16,025 nt of DNA from Acidimicrobiia bacterium (GTDB lineage: Bacteria; Actinomycetota; Acidimicrobiia; Spongiisociales; UBA5794), in NCBI GenBank assembly GCA_030599515.1, contig JAUVNV010000026.1, forward strand, positions 1 to 16,025. The letters are read 5' to 3'. The notes beneath the pieces were generated by a model that worked only from the letters and a program-made list of their open reading frames with translations, made no database searches and had not been told where the DNA came from. This document shows, one piece after another, positions 12,922-16,025 of this stretch (positions are counted from its first letter, which is position 1; every line of letters begins with the position of its first letter). The translations under genes and the position numbers were made by a program.

Positions 12922-14704
12922 CTGCCGACTCGCCAGCGGCCCACTCGGCCCTCACCTCGGGTCGTACTTCGATTCCGAGTTCGCGGAGTTGCTCGTCCTC
13001 CACTCGCGCCGGGGATCCCGTCAGGGGATCCGCGCCGCTCTGTGTTTTCGGGAACGGGATGACCTCCCGGATGTTCGGCGCGTTCTGGAGAATCGCAACA
13101 AGCCGGTCAACTCCGACGGCGAAGCCCGCATGTGGTGGCGTCCCGTATCGAAGCGCTTCGAGGAACCAACCGAAACGACGCTCGGCATCCTCATCGGAGA
13201 TGCCGAGCGTCTCGAAGACTTTCGCCTGCACCTCGGGGTCATGGATCCTCACGCTTCCGGATCCCAGCTCCGAACCGTTCAGCACCAGGTCGTACGCCTT
13301 CGAGATGGCGTGGCCCGGGTTCTCACTCATCTCGCGCACGTCCACCGGAGCAGTGAACGGGTGGTGGAGAGCGACGAAATCGCCGTCCTCGTTGCGTTCG
13401 AACACAGGGAAGTCGACCACGAAGAGGTATGCGAGTTCGTCGTGTCCTTCGGACTGGCCCACTTCGAGGCGGATCAGTCCGAGTATCTCGAGCACGGTGC
13501 GAGTCTCGTCGGCCACGAGGAGGAGGATATCGCCGGGCACTGCTCCGAGAGTGCCGACGAGTCCCTCCATTTCACGGTCGGACAGGAACTTGGCGACCGG
13601 GGAGCGCAGCCCGCCGTCCTCCTCAGTGACCATCCAGACGAGTCCTTTCGCCCCCAGCTCCTGTGCCCGAGAGGAGAGGCCGTCCAGCCCCGAGCGGGAG
13701 AGTCCAAGTGGTCCGGCGTTGATGCCGCGGATCGAGCCGCCTGAGGCCAGAACGCCCGAGAACGCGTTGAAGCCTGTCTCGGCGAACACCCCGCTGAGGT
13801 CGTGGATCTCCATGCCGAAACGAATGTCGGGTTTGTCGGTCCCGTAGCGTTCCATCGCCTGGTGCCACGTGAGGCGAGGGAACGGCCGATCGAGATCGAT
13901 ACCGCGGAGTTCCTTCGTCACCCTGATCGATACCTCTTCGAGCGTCGACAGCACGTCTTCCTGCCCCCAGAACGACCCTTCGAAGTCCAATTGTGTGAAC
14001 TCGAGTTGACGATCCGCTCGAAGGTCCTCATCCCGGTAGCAGCGGGCGATCTGGTAGTACCGCTCGACGCCGCCGATCATCAGAAGCTGTTTGAACAACT
14101 GCGGAGACTGAGGCAAGGCGTAGAAACTCCCTTCGCGAAGTCGCGACGGAACCAGCATGTCTCGCGCACCCTCTGGAGTCGAGGCGATGAGCGTTGGTGT
14201 CTCGATCTCCATGAATCCAAGATCGTCCATCACGTCGCGCATCGCACGGATCGTCCTGGATCGGGCACGAAGGTTCGCCGTCATCGACGGCCTTCGCAGG
14301 TCGAGGTAGCGGTACTGAAGTCGCTTCGCCTCGTCAACCTCGGTTCGGTCGTCGATCTGGAACGGCAGGGTCTCTGACGGGCTGAGCACGGCCATCTCGG
14401 CCGCGACCACTTCGACCTCACCCGTCGGGAGATCCGGATTCGCCATGTCTCCGGGTCGTAGACGAACCGTGCCGGAGACCGAGATACAGAACTCCATGCG
14501 AAGGCTGTTCAACTCTTGCTCGGACGCGGGGGCGTCATCAGGGTTGAGAACGACCTGGACGATCCCGCTCGCATCCCGAAGATCAACGAAGATCACTCCG
14601 CCGTGGTCGCGGCGGCGGCCGACCCACCCGGCCAGCGTGACCTCGGATCCAACGTCGGCGGCCCGCAGTGTCCCGGCGTCGTGGGTCCTCATCGTCTGAG
14701 CCAT
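12914..14704 (-). CDS. aspS: Aspartyl-tRNA synthetase, predicted non-discriminating (Asp/Asn)
   Basis: This class II synthetase has 596 residues, the normal bacterial length. It has the N-terminal OB anticodon-binding domain (about 1-105), the catalytic core with LQYRYLDLRR (129-138), motif 2 RCYRDEDLRADRQLEFTQLD (221-240), the bacterial GAD insertion (about 300-400) and motif 3 near HAGFAVGVDRLVAIL. In the OB domain the segment RRRDHGG carries His34, where discriminating enzymes such as the E. coli one have leucine (RRRDLG). This predicts charging of both tRNA-Asp and tRNA-Asn, with GatCAB completing Asn-tRNA. The start at 14704 has GAGGAG 8 nt upstream and overlaps hisS by 16 nt; the ATG at 14692 would give an ATGA overlap but has no suitably spaced site. 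It overlaps rarA by 8 nt. Confidence 0.97.
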   Translation of the reverse strand: MAQTMRTHDAGTLRAADVGSEVTLAGWVGRRRDHGGVIFVDLRDASGIVQVVLNPDDAPASEQELNSLRMEFCISVSGTVRLRPGDMANPDLPTGEVEVVAAEMAVLSPSETLPFQIDDRTEVDEAKRLQYRYLDLRRPSMTANLRARSRTIRAMRDVMDDLGFMEIETPTLIASTPEGARDMLVPSRLREGSFYALPQSPQLFKQLLMIGGVERYYQIARCYRDEDLRADRQLEFTQLDFEGSFWGQEDVLSTLEEVSIRVTKELRGIDLDRPFPRLTWHQAMERYGTDKPDIRFGMEIHDLSGVFAETGFNAFSGVLASGGSIRGINAGPLGLSRSGLDGLSSRAQELGAKGLVWMVTEEDGGLRSPVAKFLSDREMEGLVGTLGAVPGDILLLVADETRTVLEILGLIRLEVGQSEGHDELAYLFVVDFPVFERNEDGDFVALHHPFTAPVDVREMSENPGHAISKAYDLVLNGSELGSGSVRIHDPEVQAKVFETLGISDEDAERRFGWFLEALRYGTPPHAGFAVGVDRLVAILQNAPNIREVIPFPKTQSGADPLTGSPARVEDEQLRELGIEVRPEVRAEWAAGESAGG

Positions 14705-15918
14705 GTTTCGATCTCCTCTACGGCAATCAAGGCCTGTCCGCCGGTCGCCAGATCGCGTGCGGTGACGCGGCCTTGGTCCCATTCCTCGCCGATCACGAGA
14801 GCATTGGCCGCTCCCGCCCGATCGGCCGCCTTGAACTGTGCACTCACTGATCGATCGCCGGCCGTCATGTCGAGGCGAAGGCCCTGATCACGAAGGCGTC
14901 GAACCAGTACGGTCGCGACGGGTCGCCGCTCCGTTTCGACCATGATGACGAACGCATCAAGCGCCGGAGTGGGAGCAGTCTCCTCTCGCGCCAGCAGAAT
15001 CCGGTCGAGTCCCATGGCCAAGCCGACCGCAGCGGTCGGCTTGCCACCGAGCATCTCGAAGAGCGGGTCGTATCGGCCCCCTCCTCCGACGGAACTCTGG
15101 GCTGCGTCGAAACCGAGCGGTACGTACTCCCAGACGGTCCGGTTGTAGTAATCGAGTCCCCGAACCAGAGTCGGAGCGATCCGATACGGGATGCTCGCGG
15201 CGTCGAGACCGGCCCGAACAGCTGCGAAGTGTTCTGCGGTCTCCTTCGACAGGTGCTCGATCGGCGTGGGAGCATCGGCAACAGCGGCGGCGTCGGCCTT
15301 CGAGTCGAGGACCCGCATCGGGTTCTCATGCAAGCGCCGTACCGCATCCTCGGAGAGATCACCGCGGCGGCTTTCGAGGAATGCGATCAGTTCGCCCCGA
15401 TAATCGGATCGGTCGGCGGCATCCCCGATACTGTTGAGTTGCACCTCGACGTCCGGCACGCCGAGCATCTCCAGGTAGCGGTAGCCGAACTCGATCACCT
15501 CGACGTCGGCTCCGGGCGCATCCTCACCCAGGTACTCGATTCCTGCCTGAGAGAACTGACGCCGGCGCCCCTTCTGCGGGCGTTCATAGCGGAACATCGG
15601 CCCCCAATACGAACCCTTGAAGGTCCCGATGACACCACCCGCCTGGATGATCGCGCGCACGACGGACGCCGTGGCTTCGGGTCGAAGGGTCAGCGACCGG
15701 CCACCCTTGTCGGTGAAGGTGTACATCTGCTTCTCGACGACCTCGGTGTCCTCACCGATCCCACGTGAGAAGAGCTCGGTCGACTCGAACATCGGTGTCA
15801 ACACGAGGCCATACCCGTACCGTTCGGCCAGATCGAGGAAGGCACGCTCCGCCTCCACCCAGACGGCTGACTCGGGCGGGAGGATGTCGTCGGTGCCCTT
15901 GGGTGCGCGGTAGGTCAT
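14689..15918 (-). CDS. hisS: Histidyl-tRNA synthetase
   Basis: HisRS is the class II synthetase for tRNA-His. The 409-residue protein shows YRAPKGTDDILPP (3-15), LTLRPEATASVVRA (76-89), motif 2 GPMFRYERPQKGRRRQFSQA (106-125), the HisRS-specific LVRGLDYYNRT (251-261, with Arg253), GGGGRYD (278-284) and GLAMGLDR (299-306). A C-terminal anticodon-binding domain (about 322-409) follows. The frame runs open to 16011, but ATG 15918 begins the canonical family N-terminus and has GGAGGG at 15921-15926, with short spacing. It is the first visible gene of the train, with a putative promoter 60-90 bp upstream, and it overlaps aspS by 16 nt. The hisS-aspS pairing is common in Gram-positive bacteria. Confidence 0.97.
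   Translation of the reverse strand: MTYRAPKGTDDILPPESAVWVEAERAFLDLAERYGYGLVLTPMFESTELFSRGIGEDTEVVEKQMYTFTDKGGRSLTLRPEATASVVRAIIQAGGVIGTFKGSYWGPMFRYERPQKGRRRQFSQAGIEYLGEDAPGADVEVIEFGYRYLEMLGVPDVEVQLNSIGDAADRSDYRGELIAFLESRRGDLSEDAVRRLHENPMRVLDSKADAAAVADAPTPIEHLSKETAEHFAAVRAGLDAASIPYRIAPTLVRGLDYYNRTVWEYVPLGFDAAQSSVGGGGRYDPLFEMLGGKPTAAVGLAMGLDRILLAREETAPTPALDAFVIMVETERRPVATVLVRRLRDQGLRLDMTAGDRSVSAQFKAADRAGAANALVIGEEWDQGRVTARDLATGGQALIAVEEIETWLRR
14713..14718 (-). promoter_or_regulatory. Ribosome binding site fixing the aspS start
   Basis: GAGGAG on the minus strand lies inside the end of hisS, 8 nt upstream of ATG 14704. Spacing is ideal for 14704 and too long (20 nt) for the alternative ATG at 14692. 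Confidence 0.7.
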
Positions 15919-15961
15919 GACCCTCCGGTCATCGGAAGAACCGCAAGGGTAGTGGCGCTGC

Positions 15962-15974
15962 GAACCCAGGGTTC
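15962..15974. promoter_or_regulatory. Perfect palindrome in the hisS leader region
   Basis: GAACCC-A-GGGTTC is an exact 6-bp inverted repeat around one central base. It lies at or just after the transcription start expected from the putative promoter at 15982-16010, about 45 bp before the hisS ATG. The one-base centre makes a hairpin unlikely, so a dimeric protein operator is the better reading. Confidence 0.4.
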
Positions 15975-15981
15975 TCCACCT

Positions 15982-16010
15982 CGTATACGCGGCCGACAGC
16001 CCGCGGTTCA
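15982..16010 (-). promoter_or_regulatory. Putative promoter of the hisS gene train
   Basis: On the minus strand, TGAACC (16005-16010) and TATACG (15982-15987) are separated by exactly 17 bp and resemble -35 and -10 elements of a housekeeping sigma factor. The expected start of transcription is near 15975, giving a leader of about 57 nt. That is too short for a T-box. The -35 element lies inside the palindrome at 16003-16018. Confidence 0.45.
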
Positions 16011-16018
16011 CGAACCGC
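16003..16018. promoter_or_regulatory. Perfect palindrome overlapping the putative hisS -35 element
   Basis: GCGGTTC (16003-16009) and GAACCGC (16012-16018) are exact inverted copies with two bases between. The same GGTTC/GAACC core occurs in the palindrome at 15962-15974 with arms in the opposite order. The position over the -35 box suits a repressor site. Confidence 0.42.
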
Positions 16019-16025
16019 TTTATAC

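Noticed and set aside
15919..15975. T-box or other riboswitch upstream of hisS
   Set aside because: The leader implied by the promoter is about 57 nt, too short for a T-box, and no T-box core sequence or antiterminator is visible.
15919..16011. N-terminal extension of HisRS by 31 residues
   Set aside because: It would run through the putative promoter and palindromes. The family N-terminus begins at 15918, which has a nearby GGAGGG.
1..16025. Mobile element, CRISPR array, defence island or biosynthetic cluster
   Set aside because: I saw no transposase, integrase, spaced direct repeats, nuclease-helicase pairs or synthase modules. Apart from the small accessory genes, the content is conserved housekeeping.

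Overview
This is a high-GC window that reads as a chromosomal housekeeping region of an actinobacterium, probably a deep-branching one such as Acidimicrobiia. This placement is inferred from gene order and protein style, not from a search. Evidence for it: the order rarA / small DUF6167-like membrane protein / alaS / ruvX / mltG / aroE / A24 peptidase / aroC / aroK / aroB / efp / nusB is the classic actinobacterial arrangement; an F420-type deazaflavin-dependent nitroreductase homologue is present; several genes start with GTG; and AspRS carries the signature of enzymes that charge both tRNA-Asp and tRNA-Asn.

Layout. Positions 1-1023 hold two unrelated accessory genes that converge: a DDN-family oxidoreductase (+) and a SnoaL/NTF2-fold protein (-). 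A 238-bp divergent gap follows, then a 31-residue lysine-rich microprotein gene (+, 1262-1357) with a strong ribosome binding site. It converges on the end of a long minus-strand gene train from 15918 down to 1399: hisS, aspS, rarA, DUF6167-like, alaS, ruvX, mltG, aroE, [a lipoprotein gene on the opposite strand], A24 prepilin peptidase, aroC, aroK, aroB, efp, nusB.

The train combines tRNA charging (HisRS, AspRS, AlaRS), replication-fork and nucleic-acid maintenance (RarA, RuvX), cell-wall synthesis (MltG), four shikimate-pathway steps (AroB, AroE, AroK, AroC), and translation/transcription factors (EF-P, NusB). Many junctions overlap by 1, 4, 8, 16 or 32 nt, so translational coupling is likely. 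The clear breaks are the roughly 118-bp gap after rarA and the place where a plus-strand lipoprotein gene of unknown family sits between aroE and the A24 peptidase. A likely promoter with two perfect palindromes lies upstream of hisS at the right edge.

I found no mobile element, CRISPR array, tRNA, rRNA, phage gene or recognisable defence system, and nothing I would call a new biological system. The items most worth a second look are the microprotein with its upstream palindrome and internal hairpin, the unrecognised cysteine-containing lipoprotein inside the aro block, the paired palindromes at the hisS promoter, and the direct aroB-efp junction without aroQ. Apart from the 5' ends, the only non-coding gaps over 100 bp are 1024-1261, 11472-11589 and 15919-16025; none exceeds 300 bp.
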